64,000 nt of DNA from Arthrobacter bussei (GCF_009377195.2 NZ_VJXX01000001.1:1178001-1242000), one strand, 5' to 3'; positions 1 to 8,611 are shown, counted from the stretch's first letter. The notes: generated by a model from the letters alone, not told the origin. A program made the numbers and translations.

Positions 1-1
1 C

Positions 2-193
2 GTCGGGGAGGAGTTCGAGGTGGTGCTGGTGGGTGACGACGGCGAGGAGTACCTCTCCGGCACCTTCCTCGGGGCGGACCGCACGGTCACCTGCCGGATG
101 AACGCCGCGGTGCTGCGCGAGGACGTGTCCCAGCTCCAGATCCGCGACGGTGGGGGCGCCGTGGTCGCGGTGTCCGACGTCGTCCTGCTCTGA
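2..193 (+). CDS. C-terminal end of an unidentified protein (partial)
   Basis: The window opens inside a reading frame that can be read from base 2 to a TGA stop at 191-193, giving about 63 residues. The fragment is acidic and beta-rich in appearance (it reads VGEEFEVVLVGDDGEEYL near the start and ends VVAVSDVVLL), with strong GC bias at third positions, so it is very likely coding. No cysteine pairs, membrane segment or recognisable motif is visible. I do not recognise the family. The next gene lies on the opposite strand, so the two are convergent with about 60 bases between them. Confidence 0.6.
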   Translation, partial: VGEEFEVVLVGDDGEEYLSGTFLGADRTVTCRMNAAVLREDVSQLQIRDGGGAVVAVSDVVLL

Positions 194-254
194 CCGGAGG
201 ACCACGGAGGACGGCGGGCGGGACGACGCCCGCGCCGCCGCCGCCGTCCGGCGG

Positions 255-1892
255 TCAGCCGAACGGGTTGGTGTCCTGGCAGGACACCTGATCGGCGGTC
301 TGGTTGATGGCACCCGATACGTCGGGGCCGGCGACCTGGTCCAGTCCACCTGCGGCGTCCGCGCCGACATACACCTGCACACCGTAGACCGAGGGATCAG
401 GAGTAGCGATCGACGCCGGCAGCCCGAGCAGGGCGGCGATGGCCCGTGCCTCCTCCTCGAAGCCCTCGCCGTAGTAGATGCCGGTGAGGGGCGTCGCGGG
501 GGCGAGCATGCTCCCGGCCCCGGCGTAGCCGGCCCCGGTCAGCGCCGGGACGAGTGACGCGACGACGCTTGCGCCGCCTGTTCCGTCCGCGACGACCACG
601 GGGACCGAGGAGGCTTCGGGCAGCGGACCGGCGTCGGGACTCGCGGTCGGGTCGGTGCTCCCGGCCGTGGGAGCACCCTCCGAGGGAACGTCCGTCGAGG
701 GAACGTCCGCCGCGGGCGTCGTCAGGTCGGCACTGGACCGGAGTGCGGCGAAGAGTTCGGAGGCGAGGGGTTCGTCCAGCACCAGGCGGTTGGGATCAGC
801 GGCCGGCACCGTGGGGACGGCGATGAACGCGACCTTCGCCGGGTCGATGTCCTTCAACCGGTTCCCGATGGTGACCATCGCGGGAACGGAGGCCAGGCCC
901 CTGTCCACGGTGAGGTTGCTGGTCAGGGCGTCGGCGATCCCGAGCAGTCGCTGCGGGTTCCCGAGAGTCCCCTCGTCCTTGATCTTCCGGGTGAGCGAAC
1001 CGAGGAAGGCCTGCTGCGCCTGGATCCGGCCGAGGTCGCCGCCGTCACCGAACGCCGCACGGGCCCGCAGGAACGCCAGGGCCTGCTCGCCCTGGACGCT
1101 CGAGGTCCCGGCCGGCAGCTTCAGACCGGACTTCGGCTCGTCGATCGCCTGGGTGACACAGACGTCCACTCCTCCGACGGCGTCGGAGAGCTCGGTGACC
1201 GCGTTGAAGTCAGCCAGCATGAAGTGGTCCACCTCGAGCCCCGTGACCTCGTTGACGGTGTCCACCGCGCACCCCGGACCGGCGTCCCGCATGGCGCTGT
1301 TGATCATCTCGCCGGACCTCCCGCCGAACGAGCCGCCGCCCTGCCCGTCCGTGCAGGCGGGGATGTCCACGAGGAGGTCCCGCGGGAAGCTGAGGACGTT
1401 GACGTGCTGGTTGTCCGCCGAGATGTCGAGCAGCATCATGACGTCCGCCTGCCCGTAGCCCGAGGAGTCGTCCTCCGCGCCGTAGGCCGCATTCGATCCG
1501 CTCCGCGTGTCCGACCCCAGGACCAGGATCTGCAGCCGGTCGGTGCGGTCGTCCACCCCGGACCCCGAGGTCCCGGTGGCGCTGAGGTCGAGGCTGTCGA
1601 CGTTGGTCGCCAGTCGCACCGCCCAGTACCCGCCGAACACGACGACGGCCGTCACGAGAGCGATCACGGCCACCGCCACGGGACGCAGCCACCGGGGACG
1701 ACCGCCGTCCACGTCGTCGAGGCCGCGGCCGGAGCGGTGCTCGTCGTGGCGCTCGGCACGGTGCTCGTCGTTGTGCTCGGCCCGGTGCTCCTCGTGGCGC
1801 TCGGCTCTGCCCGGCACGCGTGCCCCCTGGCCGGGATCAGAGGGTCCGACGGGTCGGTCCGCCGGCGGGGGCTGGTCGGGCAGGTGCGTCAC
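255..1892 (-). CDS. LytR-CpsA-Psr (LCP) family cell-wall polymer ligase with LytR_C tail
   Basis: LCP proteins transfer undecaprenyl-linked glycopolymers to peptidoglycan at the outer face of the membrane. The 545-residue product has a charged cytoplasmic start, one membrane helix at about 71-93, an LCP domain with VLGSDTR, ADVMMLLDI, LSFPRDLLVDIP and a GRIQAQQAFL segment, and a C-terminal LytR_C domain after a Pro/Thr-rich linker. I chose the GTG start at 1892 because GAAGGA lies 6 bases upstream and because the frame beyond it would run into the promoter of the facing gene. The N-terminus carries a His/Glu/Arg repeat coded by three 24-bp units (1735-1806). The gene is divergent from the DUF368 gene with 182 bp between them, and both act on undecaprenyl carriers. 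Confidence 0.9.
   Translation of the reverse strand: MTHLPDQPPPADRPVGPSDPGQGARVPGRAERHEEHRAEHNDEHRAERHDEHRSGRGLDDVDGGRPRWLRPVAVAVIALVTAVVVFGGYWAVRLATNVDSLDLSATGTSGSGVDDRTDRLQILVLGSDTRSGSNAAYGAEDDSSGYGQADVMMLLDISADNQHVNVLSFPRDLLVDIPACTDGQGGGSFGGRSGEMINSAMRDAGPGCAVDTVNEVTGLEVDHFMLADFNAVTELSDAVGGVDVCVTQAIDEPKSGLKLPAGTSSVQGEQALAFLRARAAFGDGGDLGRIQAQQAFLGSLTRKIKDEGTLGNPQRLLGIADALTSNLTVDRGLASVPAMVTIGNRLKDIDPAKVAFIAVPTVPAADPNRLVLDEPLASELFAALRSSADLTTPAADVPSTDVPSEGAPTAGSTDPTASPDAGPLPEASSVPVVVADGTGGASVVASLVPALTGAGYAGAGSMLAPATPLTGIYYGEGFEEEARAIAALLGLPASIATPDPSVYGVQVYVGADAAGGLDQVAGPDVSGAINQTADQVSCQDTNPFG
1735..1806 (-). repeat. Three tandem 24-bp units within the LCP gene
   Basis: Three direct 24-bp units (1735-1758, 1759-1782, 1783-1806) differ at only a few bases. 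Being a multiple of three they stay in frame, and on the coding strand they give an eight-residue His/Glu/Arg repeat of the EHRAERHD type in the cytoplasmic N-terminus of the LCP protein. Copy number could vary without breaking the gene. Confidence 0.8.
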
Positions 1893-2074
1893 GCGGGTTC
1901 CTTCGGGTCCGGGCAGCACGAGGCGAGCCGGCGGGAGCAGGGGAAGCTGACACGGTAGCAGCAGCGTCTGGGTGTTCCATGGGACGCGGGACGCCGATGC
2001 GTGATGCCTCACAGACGGCCGCCTCACCCCGTCCGAGGTGGATCGGGGGATGCCGCGGCCGTACGGTGAGGAGA

Positions 2075-3034
2075 ATGGCCTTGCACCCGACACCCAGCAG
2101 CCCTGTTCCTCCGAACCCCTCGCTGCGCGCACTGCCCAGCTTCCTGCAGGGAGCCCTGATCGGTCTGGTGGAACTGGTGCCGGGGGTCTCGGGAGGCACC
2201 ATGGCCCTCGTCCTCGGCATCTACGACCGCCTCATCGCCTCGGCCGACCACGCGGTCCACGCCGTGACCGCCCTCCTCGGCGGGAAGGGCCGGGCGGCGT
2301 CCCGCACGCATCTCCATGCCGTCGAATGGCGGCTGGTGCTGCCCCTGGCCATCGGGATGGCCGTGGCGCTCCTCACGCTGGCCGGACCGCTGCATGCCTT
2401 CGTCGACACGCAACCCGTGATCGCCCGGGCCCTCTTCCTCGGCATGGTGCTCGCGAGCCTGCTGGTCCCGCTGTCCATGGTCACGCGGCTGCTCCCGCCT
2501 CGTCCCGCACCGTGGGCCCTGGCCGTGTTCGTGGTGGTGGTCGTCGCTGTCGGCGTCTTCCTCGGACTGGGACTGCCGACCCTGCAGGTGGGCGAGCCAC
2601 AGGGGTGGGTGCTCGTCCTCAGCGGTGCCGCCGCGGTCTGCGCACTGGTGCTGCCCGGCCTCTCCGGCTCCTTCATCCTGCTCACGATCGGCCTGTACGA
2701 GCCGACCCTCGAGGCCGCGAGCACCCGCGACATCGGCTACCTCGCACTCTTCGCCGGTGGCGCGGTCCTCGGGCTCGCGACAGTGGTGCGTGGCCTGGCC
2801 TATCTCCTGCGTGCGAGGAGGCGCGCAACACTGCTCATCGCCACCGGCCTGATCCTGGGTTCCGCGCGCGCCCTGTGGCCGTGGCAGGACGGGACGGCTC
2901 TCCTCGCCCCGGACCCCGGTGCGTGGGCCGCTTCCCTCGCCGTGTTCGTGGCCGGTGCCGCCGTCGTCGTCGTGCTGTGGCTGTGGGACCGGCAGGCCCA
3001 GGCGCGTCGCGCGCCGCAGCGACCGCCGGCCTGA
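2075..3034 (+). CDS. DUF368 family undecaprenyl-phosphate translocase (PopT/UptA-like functional class)
   Basis: DUF368 membrane proteins have been shown in other bacteria to return undecaprenyl phosphate across the membrane for reuse in cell-wall synthesis. The 319-residue product carries the family signature PGVSGGTMALVLGIYDR at about 35-52, a second LPGLSGSFILLTIGLYEP segment near 205, and many hydrophobic helices. The ATG at 2075 is preceded by GGTGAGGAG, and the in-frame extension upstream has no supporting site. Next to an LCP ligase that uses the same lipid carrier, a role in carrier recycling is a reasonable inference. The specific substrate is not shown by the sequence. Confidence 0.85.
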   Translation: MALHPTPSSPVPPNPSLRALPSFLQGALIGLVELVPGVSGGTMALVLGIYDRLIASADHAVHAVTALLGGKGRAASRTHLHAVEWRLVLPLAIGMAVALLTLAGPLHAFVDTQPVIARALFLGMVLASLLVPLSMVTRLLPPRPAPWALAVFVVVVVAVGVFLGLGLPTLQVGEPQGWVLVLSGAAAVCALVLPGLSGSFILLTIGLYEPTLEAASTRDIGYLALFAGGAVLGLATVVRGLAYLLRARRRATLLIATGLILGSARALWPWQDGTALLAPDPGAWAASLAVFVAGAAVVVVLWLWDRQAQARRAPQRPPA

Positions 3035-3045
3035 CGGTCCGCCCC

Positions 3046-3651
3046 CTACCGGACCACGAGGAGGACGGCGAGGACCAGCATGACGACGGCGATCAGGGCG
3101 TCGAGCACGCGCCACGCCCCCGGACGCGCGAACAGCGGGGCGAGGAAGCGCGCCCCCGCGCCGAGTGCTGTGAACCAGACGATGCTGCCCAGGCCCGCGC
3201 CGGCGGCGAACCACCACCGGCCGGTGGGGCCGTGCGTCCCCGCCAGGGAGCCGAGCAGCAACACGGTGTCGAGGTACACATGGGGATTGAGCCAGGTCAG
3301 GGCGAGGCAGGTGCCGAGCGCTGCCCGCCACGACGTCGTCGCGGCGCCCCCGGCGGTGTCGAGGGTCCCGCCCCGGACCGCCCTGCGTGCGGCAAGGACG
3401 GCATAGCCGGTGAGGAAGGCCGCGCCCGCCCAGCGGATCACCTCGAGCAGCACCGGCGCCCCCTCGATCAAAGCGCCGAGGCCGCCGACGCCGAGCCCGA
3501 TCAGCAGGAGATCCGACAGGGCACACACCGCCACGACCAGGGCCACGTGGGAGCGTCGGAGGCCCTGGCGCAGCACGAAGGCGTTCTGCGATCCGATGGC
3601 GACGATGAGGGTCAGGCCGGCAGCGAAGCCGGTGGCGGCAGTGGTGATCAC
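3046..3651 (-). CDS. lysE: LysE/ArgO family amino-acid exporter
   Basis: A 201-residue membrane protein with the LysE pattern: an N-terminal GLTLIVAIGSQNAFVLRQG segment, about six hydrophobic helices, and a central LTWLNPHVYLDTVLLLG segment that is typical of the family. LysE/ArgO proteins export lysine and arginine. The gene is divergent from a LysG/ArgP-type regulator, the classic lysE-lysG arrangement in actinobacteria, which supports basic amino acids as substrate. It ends 12 bases from the DUF368 stop on the other strand. A second, more distant exporter of this superfamily is at 11129-11746. Confidence 0.9.
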   Translation of the reverse strand: MITTAATGFAAGLTLIVAIGSQNAFVLRQGLRRSHVALVVAVCALSDLLLIGLGVGGLGALIEGAPVLLEVIRWAGAAFLTGYAVLAARRAVRGGTLDTAGGAATTSWRAALGTCLALTWLNPHVYLDTVLLLGSLAGTHGPTGRWWFAAGAGLGSIVWFTALGAGARFLAPLFARPGAWRVLDALIAVVMLVLAVLLVVR

Positions 3652-3693
3652 CTGATCAACCTAGAAGGGGGCACCGCGTAAGACCAGCTAAAG

Positions 3694-3714
3694 CTTCTTC
3701 AGCATGGTAAGAAG
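3694..3714. promoter_or_regulatory. Inverted repeat in the lysE-lysG intergenic region
   Basis: CTTCTT, nine bases, AAGAAG: a perfect inverted repeat of 6-bp arms in the short gap between the divergent lysE and lysG genes. LysR-type regulators usually bind such dyads near their own divergent promoter. The right arm also serves as the likely ribosome-binding region of lysG, so binding could affect its own expression. This is inference from position and symmetry only. Confidence 0.4.
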
Positions 3715-3719
3715 TGCTC

Positions 3720-4622
3720 ATGACACATGTCGACCCTGCACAGGCGCAGGCGCTCGCCGCGATCGTGGGCGGAGGCAGCTTCGAGGCCGCGGCTGCCACG
3801 CTCTCCATCACCCCGTCGGCGGTGAGCCAGCGGATCCGCGCCCTGGAGGTCGCCGTCGGGCGACCCGTCATCACGCGGGCCCGGCCGCTCCGGGCCACCG
3901 ACGCCGGACAGGCGGTGGTGCGGTTCGCCCGGCAGCTCGAACTGCTCACCGCCGACCTCTCGGACGAGCTCGCCGCGGAGGACCAGCGGAGCCGGCAGCA
4001 CATCACGATCGTGGTCAACGGCGATTCCCTCCACACCTGGGTTCTGCCCGCCCTCGCCCCGATCGCGGAGACGCTCCAGATCGAGATCCTCCGGGAGGAC
4101 CAGGACCACTCGCTCGACTTCCTGCGCAGCGGCGCGGCAGCGGCGGCCATCACGTCGGTCGCGGCGCCGGTCCAGGGCTGTTCCTCCCACCCGCTCGGCA
4201 TCATGCGCTACGTCCCGGTGAGCACTCGCAGCTTCCGTGAGGCCTGGTTCCCGGACGGCGCGACGCCGGAGGCGCTGGCAAAGGCCCCCGTCATCGTCTT
4301 CGACCGGAAGGACGACCTGCAGGACGCGTATCTCCGCTCACGCATCCGGTACACCGGGGACGCTCCACGCCACCACGTTCCCGCGGCCGAGGAGTTCGCG
4401 GAGGCCATCCGCCTGGGCATGGGCTGGGGCCTGGTGTCGGAACTGGAGTTGCACCGGGATCGCGGGGACCTCCTCCCGTTCGACGACGACGGGCACCTGG
4501 ACGTCCCTCTCCACTGGCAGCAGTGGCGCCATGGCTCGACGGCGCTCACGGCCGTCGGATCGGCCGTGCGACGCGGCGCTGCGCTGCTCCGGCAGCCCGG
4601 GACGGGGAGGGCGGAGCGGTGA
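3720..4622 (+). CDS. lysG: LysR-type regulator of the ArgP/LysG subfamily
   Basis: A 300-residue LysR-type transcription factor. The N-terminal winged helix-turn-helix reads AAATLSITPSAVSQRIRALE at about 24-43, followed by a substrate-binding-like effector domain. The ArgP/LysG subfamily senses lysine or arginine and activates the divergent exporter. The ATG at 3720 has AAGAAG about six bases upstream; a GTG two codons earlier (3714) is possible. The divergent placement against lysE is the strongest functional evidence. Confidence 0.88.
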   Translation: MTHVDPAQAQALAAIVGGGSFEAAAATLSITPSAVSQRIRALEVAVGRPVITRARPLRATDAGQAVVRFARQLELLTADLSDELAAEDQRSRQHITIVVNGDSLHTWVLPALAPIAETLQIEILREDQDHSLDFLRSGAAAAAITSVAAPVQGCSSHPLGIMRYVPVSTRSFREAWFPDGATPEALAKAPVIVFDRKDDLQDAYLRSRIRYTGDAPRHHVPAAEEFAEAIRLGMGWGLVSELELHRDRGDLLPFDDDGHLDVPLHWQQWRHGSTALTAVGSAVRRGAALLRQPGTGRAER

Positions 4623-4689
4623 CGGGGCGTGGTGGAGGGAGCGATCCCACGGCGTCGGTGCGGGTTGCTAAAATCGTGGAGCGGGCAGC

Positions 4690-4772
4690 CGCCCGTCGAC
4701 AAAGGCAAACCCGGTGCGAGCCGGGGACGCAAAGCCACGGGACCCACGCGGTCAGCCGGGCCGCCGAAGAGA
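4690..4772 (+). ncRNA. Cyclic di-GMP-I (GEMM-I) riboswitch
   Basis: The segment contains the conserved GEMM-I blocks in order: ACAAAGGCAAACC, a CCCGG/CCGGG hairpin with a GCGA-containing loop, GGACGCAAAGCCACGGG, then a short variable hairpin and AGCCGGGCCGCCGAAGAG. These are the bases that form the c-di-GMP pocket and the tetraloop-receptor contact in the known class. It sits about 120 bases before the start of the response regulator at 4890 on the same strand. Whether ligand turns expression on or off cannot be read with confidence; no clear terminator with a U-run follows. Confidence 0.85.
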
Positions 4773-4889
4773 ACAGGTCTCGCACCATGGCACGGACATC
4801 CGCCGTCACTTCCGCCCTCCCGTCCGCCCGGCAAGCGGAGCACCCGTCCGGAGCGGCGCTGCTGCCCCCCGAGACGAAGGTCGCAGCCC

Positions 4890-5717
4890 ATGAATAGCGT
4901 CGCTGCCGGTGACCGCCGCGCAGCGGTCGTGATCGAGGACGACCTCGACATCCGCAACCTGCTGTGTGCCGTCCTCGAGCAGGGCGGCTTCGCGGCAAGC
5001 GGTGCCGCGACGGGCCGCGAGGGTGTGGACGCCGTGCGGCAGGAACATCCGGCGGTCGTCACGCTCGACATCGGCCTCCCCGACATCGACGGGTACGAGG
5101 TGCTGCGCCGCATCCGCACGACGTCGGACTGCTACGTGATCGTCCTGAGTGGCCGCACGGACGAGATGGACATCCTCACCGCGCTCCAGGCCGGCGCGGA
5201 CGACTACGTCCTGAAGCCCTTCCGGCCGCGGGAGCTGAGGGCACGGATCGACGCGATGCTACGCCGGCCCCGCATCGGCCAGCCGGTGGCTCCCCCTGCG
5301 TCCGTCACCCCCGGAGCATCCGGCGGCACCGCGCCTGCCTCGCCGGCCACCACCGAGGCTCCGGCGGGTGCGGCGGCGGGCCTCCTCCGCAACGGCAACC
5401 TGGTGCTGGACGGCGAGGCCCGCACGGCGACCTGCTCGGGCGTCGAACTCCCGCTCACCAAGACCGAGTTCAACCTCCTGCACGAGCTGCTGCGCAGCAA
5501 CGGCGCGGTGCGCACCAAGGAAGAGCTGGTGCGCGTATCCCGCGGCAGGGAGTACCGGGGCTACAACTTCGTCAGCCGCACGGACGAGCGCGCCATCGAG
5601 GTGCACATCGCGAACCTGCGGCAGAAGCTGGCCCGGACGTCGGGGGACCCGGATCTCATCACCACGGTGCGCGGCGTCGGCTTCAGGATCATGCCGAGGA
5701 GTTCGACCTCCCGTTAG
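4890..5717 (+). CDS. OmpR/PhoB-type response regulator under a c-di-GMP riboswitch
   Basis: A 275-residue two-domain response regulator. The receiver (about 11-125) keeps the acidic pocket (IEDD at 16-19), phosphoacceptor Asp60 in LDIGLPDIDG, Ser87 and Lys109. A Pro/Ala-rich linker of about 35 residues leads to a winged-helix DNA-binding domain with the LTKTEFNLLHELL and TTVRGVGFR features of the OmpR family. CGAAGG lies nine bases before the ATG. No histidine kinase is adjacent. The 5' leader holds a c-di-GMP-I riboswitch, so expression should follow c-di-GMP. The receiver is clearly similar to the single-domain receiver at 28972-29352. Confidence 0.9.
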   Translation: MNSVAAGDRRAAVVIEDDLDIRNLLCAVLEQGGFAASGAATGREGVDAVRQEHPAVVTLDIGLPDIDGYEVLRRIRTTSDCYVIVLSGRTDEMDILTALQAGADDYVLKPFRPRELRARIDAMLRRPRIGQPVAPPASVTPGASGGTAPASPATTEAPAGAAAGLLRNGNLVLDGEARTATCSGVELPLTKTEFNLLHELLRSNGAVRTKEELVRVSRGREYRGYNFVSRTDERAIEVHIANLRQKLARTSGDPDLITTVRGVGFRIMPRSSTSR

Positions 5718-5784
5718 CCGTGGGCTCGAACGCCCCTGGCGCCGAGCGGCGTCTGCGGCCGACCGGCACCGCACGGGGGCCGGG

Positions 5785-6255
5785 CTAGGGTGCGGCGCCC
5801 GTGCTCCCCTTCGGGTAGACACGCTCGAGCTCGGTGACGGTGTCCGCCGCGCAGGCACGGAGCAGCGCGAGCGAGATCAGGGCGTCGTCGAGGTCGTCCG
5901 CCGCGATCAGGCGCTGCATCCGGAGCGAGGCCTGCGTGAGGCGCACGGCGCCCACCATGGCCGACGACGTCGTGACGCTGAGCACCGCGTCCGCCGCGCC
6001 CATGGCATCGCCGCCCTGCAGCCGGACGTCCAGCCGGTCGATCTTCCCCTCGAGCGTCGAGCAGAAGTCGTGGGCGAACCGGCTGACGACGGCGGGATCG
6101 TCGAAATCGCTCCTCATGTCCTCCAGGACCGCCGGCACCAGCAGCGGAGCAGCCTTGCCCGGCGCGCCCGTGACCGGGACGGCTTCACTCCTGGGGGGTG
6201 CCGTCCCGCTGTCCTGGTGCTGACCAGGACCTGACGGAGTCGAGTGGATGGGCAC
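5785..6255 (-). CDS. HPt-like four-helix protein lacking the phospho-histidine
   Basis: A 156-residue protein with a Pro/Ser-rich N-terminus of about 45 residues and an all-helical domain resembling histidine-phosphotransfer (HPt) domains. The conserved HPt core (His-x-Leu-Lys-x-Ser-Ser-x-x-x-Gly-Ala) appears as LSVTTSSAMVGA at 92-103, with Leu92 where the phosphorylated His belongs and Thr for Lys. It therefore cannot act as a normal phosphorelay carrier. The gene is convergent with the c-di-GMP-controlled response regulator. A paralogous protein with the same substitution is at 28406-28786. The GTG start at 6255 is the best available; a shorter start at the Met near residue 47 would leave only the helical domain. 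Confidence 0.6.
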   Translation of the reverse strand: MPIHSTPSGPGQHQDSGTAPPRSEAVPVTGAPGKAAPLLVPAVLEDMRSDFDDPAVVSRFAHDFCSTLEGKIDRLDVRLQGGDAMGAADAVLSVTTSSAMVGAVRLTQASLRMQRLIAADDLDDALISLALLRACAADTVTELERVYPKGSTGAAP

Positions 6256-6437
6256 AGTCCAAGGGTAGCGACAGCGGGATACGAGGGTGCGGAACCACCC
6301 GGTTCTTGCGCAAAGCTTGCGGAAGGCCCGGGACGCTGGGTGCCGGGCGCCGCCGGGCCGCGGAGGAGCCGGTGCACGTGGCGACACGGAGGGACCGCCG
6401 GAGCTCACCCGGACGGCCCCTCCGCGGGCGGCGACCG

Positions 6438-8588
6438 CTAGCGGGGCGAGGGGATCTTCCCGAGCTTGGACGGCCACCAGATCGCCGGCCCGATGTCGTA
6501 GGCCAGGGCCGGGATGAGCAGCGAGCGCACCAGCACGGTGTCCAGCAGGACGCCGAACGCCACGACGAAGGCGATCTGCGCGAGGAACAGGATCGGGATG
6601 ACCCCGAGGGCCGCGAAGGTCGCGGCCAGGACGACGCCCGCCGACGTGATGACGCCTCCCGTGACCCCGAGACCGCGGAGGATCCCCGGCCGGGTCCCGA
6701 TGCGCAGCGACTCCTCCCTGACGCGGGTCATCAGGAAGATGTTGTAGTCCACGCCGAGCGCCACGAGGAACACGAAGGCGAAGAGCGGCACCGAAGCGTC
6801 CGCTCCCTCGAACCCGAACACGTTGTTGAACACGAATGCGGAGACGCCGAGCGCCGTCGCATTGGAGAGCGCCACACTGGCCACGAGCAGCACGGGCGCC
6901 AGCACCGAGCGCAGCAGGATGACGAGGACCACGAGGATGACGAGCAGGACGATCGGGATGATCTTGACGAGATCCGCCAGCGCGGTGTCGTTCGTGTCGA
7001 TCGCCACCGCTGTCACGCCGCCGACGAGCGCATCCGGGCTGGCGTCGTCGAGCGCGGTCCGTAGATCCCGCACCACGTCCTCCGCCCGGTCCGAGTCCGC
7101 CTGGTACTCGAGCGTGCCGCTGATGAGCACCCGGCCGTCCTCGACGACGGCGGCACCGGTCGGATCTGCCGTGAGGCTCGCGTCGGCGATGCCCTCCTGG
7201 GCACGCACGGTGTCGAGCGCAGCATCCTGATCCCGCTCCGGCGCCACGACGTAGACGGGGCTGCCGGAACCCGCGTCGAAGTGCCGGCCGAGCGCCTCCT
7301 GGCCGTCCACGGCGTTGGAGGGCGCCAGGATCAGTGCGGACTGCGGTACACCGCTGGCCTGCAGCTGAGAGAGCCCGAGGGCGCCCGCGACGAGGATGAG
7401 CAGAGAGGCGATCCAGAGGACGCGAGGACGGCGTGCCACCTGCAGAGCCACACGCTTCCAGATGCCCTTCAGCCGCTCGAGGCCGGTTTCGGCACCGGCA
7501 TCGGTCGGCGCGGCGTGCTTGCCGTGGTGGGGGGCGACGGCGACCGCGAGCCGGGCATCGTAGCGCGGCCGCAGCGGCCAGAACGCGCCGCGCCCGAACA
7601 GCAGCAGGAGTGCAGGCAGGAGCGTCAGCGCCGCAGCCAGGGAGAAGGCGATCCCGATGGCCGCGATGGGCCCGAGACTCCTGTTCGAGTTGAGGTCCGA
7701 GAAGAGCAGGCAGAGCAGGCCCAGGATCACCGTGGCGCCCGAGGCCAGGATGGGTTCGACCGATCCGCGGTAGGCCACGCGCATCGCGTCCCACCTGGTC
7801 TCGTTCTCCGCGAGCGCCTCCCGGAACCGCGCGACGAGCAGCAGCGCGTAGTCGGTGGCGGCACCGATCACGAGGATGGACAGGATGCCCTGGCTCTGTC
7901 CGCTCAGCTGGATCCAGTCGAGCTTCGCGAAGGCGAAGACCAGCAGGATGGACGTCGCGAGGGCGAAGACGGAGGTCAGCAGGACGAGGAACGGCAGCAC
8001 CACGGAACGGTAGACGGCGAGCAGGATGACGAAGACCGCGCCGAGCGCCACCCCCAGCAGGATCCCGTCGATACCGCCGAAGGCCTCCACGAGGTCGTTG
8101 GTGAAGCCGGCGGGCCCCGTGACGTAGCCCGCGACGCCGTCGGGCAGCTCGTCCGCGAGGACCTGCCGCAGTTCCGTGACCACCTCCGCGAGCTCGGCGT
8201 CCGGGGAGACGAACGCGATGTACTGGACGGCGAAGCCGTCCTCCGAGGGGATGGGACCGGCGACCGCGGGAGCGCCCTCCGCCGGCGGCTCCAGCCCCTC
8301 GACGGCGCCGAGCGTGGCACCGAGGTTCTCGTAGGTCCCGAGCTCCTCCTGCGGGATCGCCGTCTCCGACTCCGCCACGATGACCGCCGGGATGGCCCCC
8401 GAGTCACTGAACTGCTGCTGCAGTTCCCCGGCCTCGGTGGACTCGGCGCTCGCGGGCAGGAACGATGCCTGGTCGTTGCTCGACACTTCCTCGAGCCGCC
8501 CGAACGTCGGCCCTCCCACCGCAGCGCCCACCAGCCAGATCAGAACGACGACGACGGGCAGCAGGACCCTCAACCACGTACTTCTCAT
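6438..8588 (-). CDS. MMPL family (RND-type) membrane exporter
   Basis: A 716-residue transporter with the duplicated MMPL plan: a membrane helix at the extreme N-terminus, a large extracytoplasmic loop (about 35-170), a helix bundle with AATDYALLLVARFREAL, a second extracytoplasmic loop, and a second bundle with VALGVDYNIFLMTRVREE. The paired DY motifs are the proton-relay positions of the family. MMPL proteins export lipids, drugs or siderophores; nothing here fixes the substrate. ATG at 8588 has AGGAAGG about 11 bases upstream. It is divergent from a MarR regulator across 97 bp that contain an inverted repeat, so drug- or lipid-responsive derepression is likely. Confidence 0.9.
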   Translation of the reverse strand: MRSTWLRVLLPVVVVLIWLVGAAVGGPTFGRLEEVSSNDQASFLPASAESTEAGELQQQFSDSGAIPAVIVAESETAIPQEELGTYENLGATLGAVEGLEPPAEGAPAVAGPIPSEDGFAVQYIAFVSPDAELAEVVTELRQVLADELPDGVAGYVTGPAGFTNDLVEAFGGIDGILLGVALGAVFVILLAVYRSVVLPFLVLLTSVFALATSILLVFAFAKLDWIQLSGQSQGILSILVIGAATDYALLLVARFREALAENETRWDAMRVAYRGSVEPILASGATVILGLLCLLFSDLNSNRSLGPIAAIGIAFSLAAALTLLPALLLLFGRGAFWPLRPRYDARLAVAVAPHHGKHAAPTDAGAETGLERLKGIWKRVALQVARRPRVLWIASLLILVAGALGLSQLQASGVPQSALILAPSNAVDGQEALGRHFDAGSGSPVYVVAPERDQDAALDTVRAQEGIADASLTADPTGAAVVEDGRVLISGTLEYQADSDRAEDVVRDLRTALDDASPDALVGGVTAVAIDTNDTALADLVKIIPIVLLVILVVLVILLRSVLAPVLLVASVALSNATALGVSAFVFNNVFGFEGADASVPLFAFVFLVALGVDYNIFLMTRVREESLRIGTRPGILRGLGVTGGVITSAGVVLAATFAALGVIPILFLAQIAFVVAFGVLLDTVLVRSLLIPALAYDIGPAIWWPSKLGKIPSPR

Positions 8589-8611
8589 GAATTTCCACGC
8601 CTTCCTAAGGG

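Noticed and set aside
2024..3681. Long frames of about 500 codons on both strands over the DUF368 and lysE genes
   Set aside because: Arg/Pro/Gly-rich composition, no motifs, and fully overlapped by recognisable genes.
4523..4897. 124-codon frame across the c-di-GMP riboswitch
   Set aside because: Covers conserved RNA blocks, ends inside the response-regulator gene and has no ribosome site or family.
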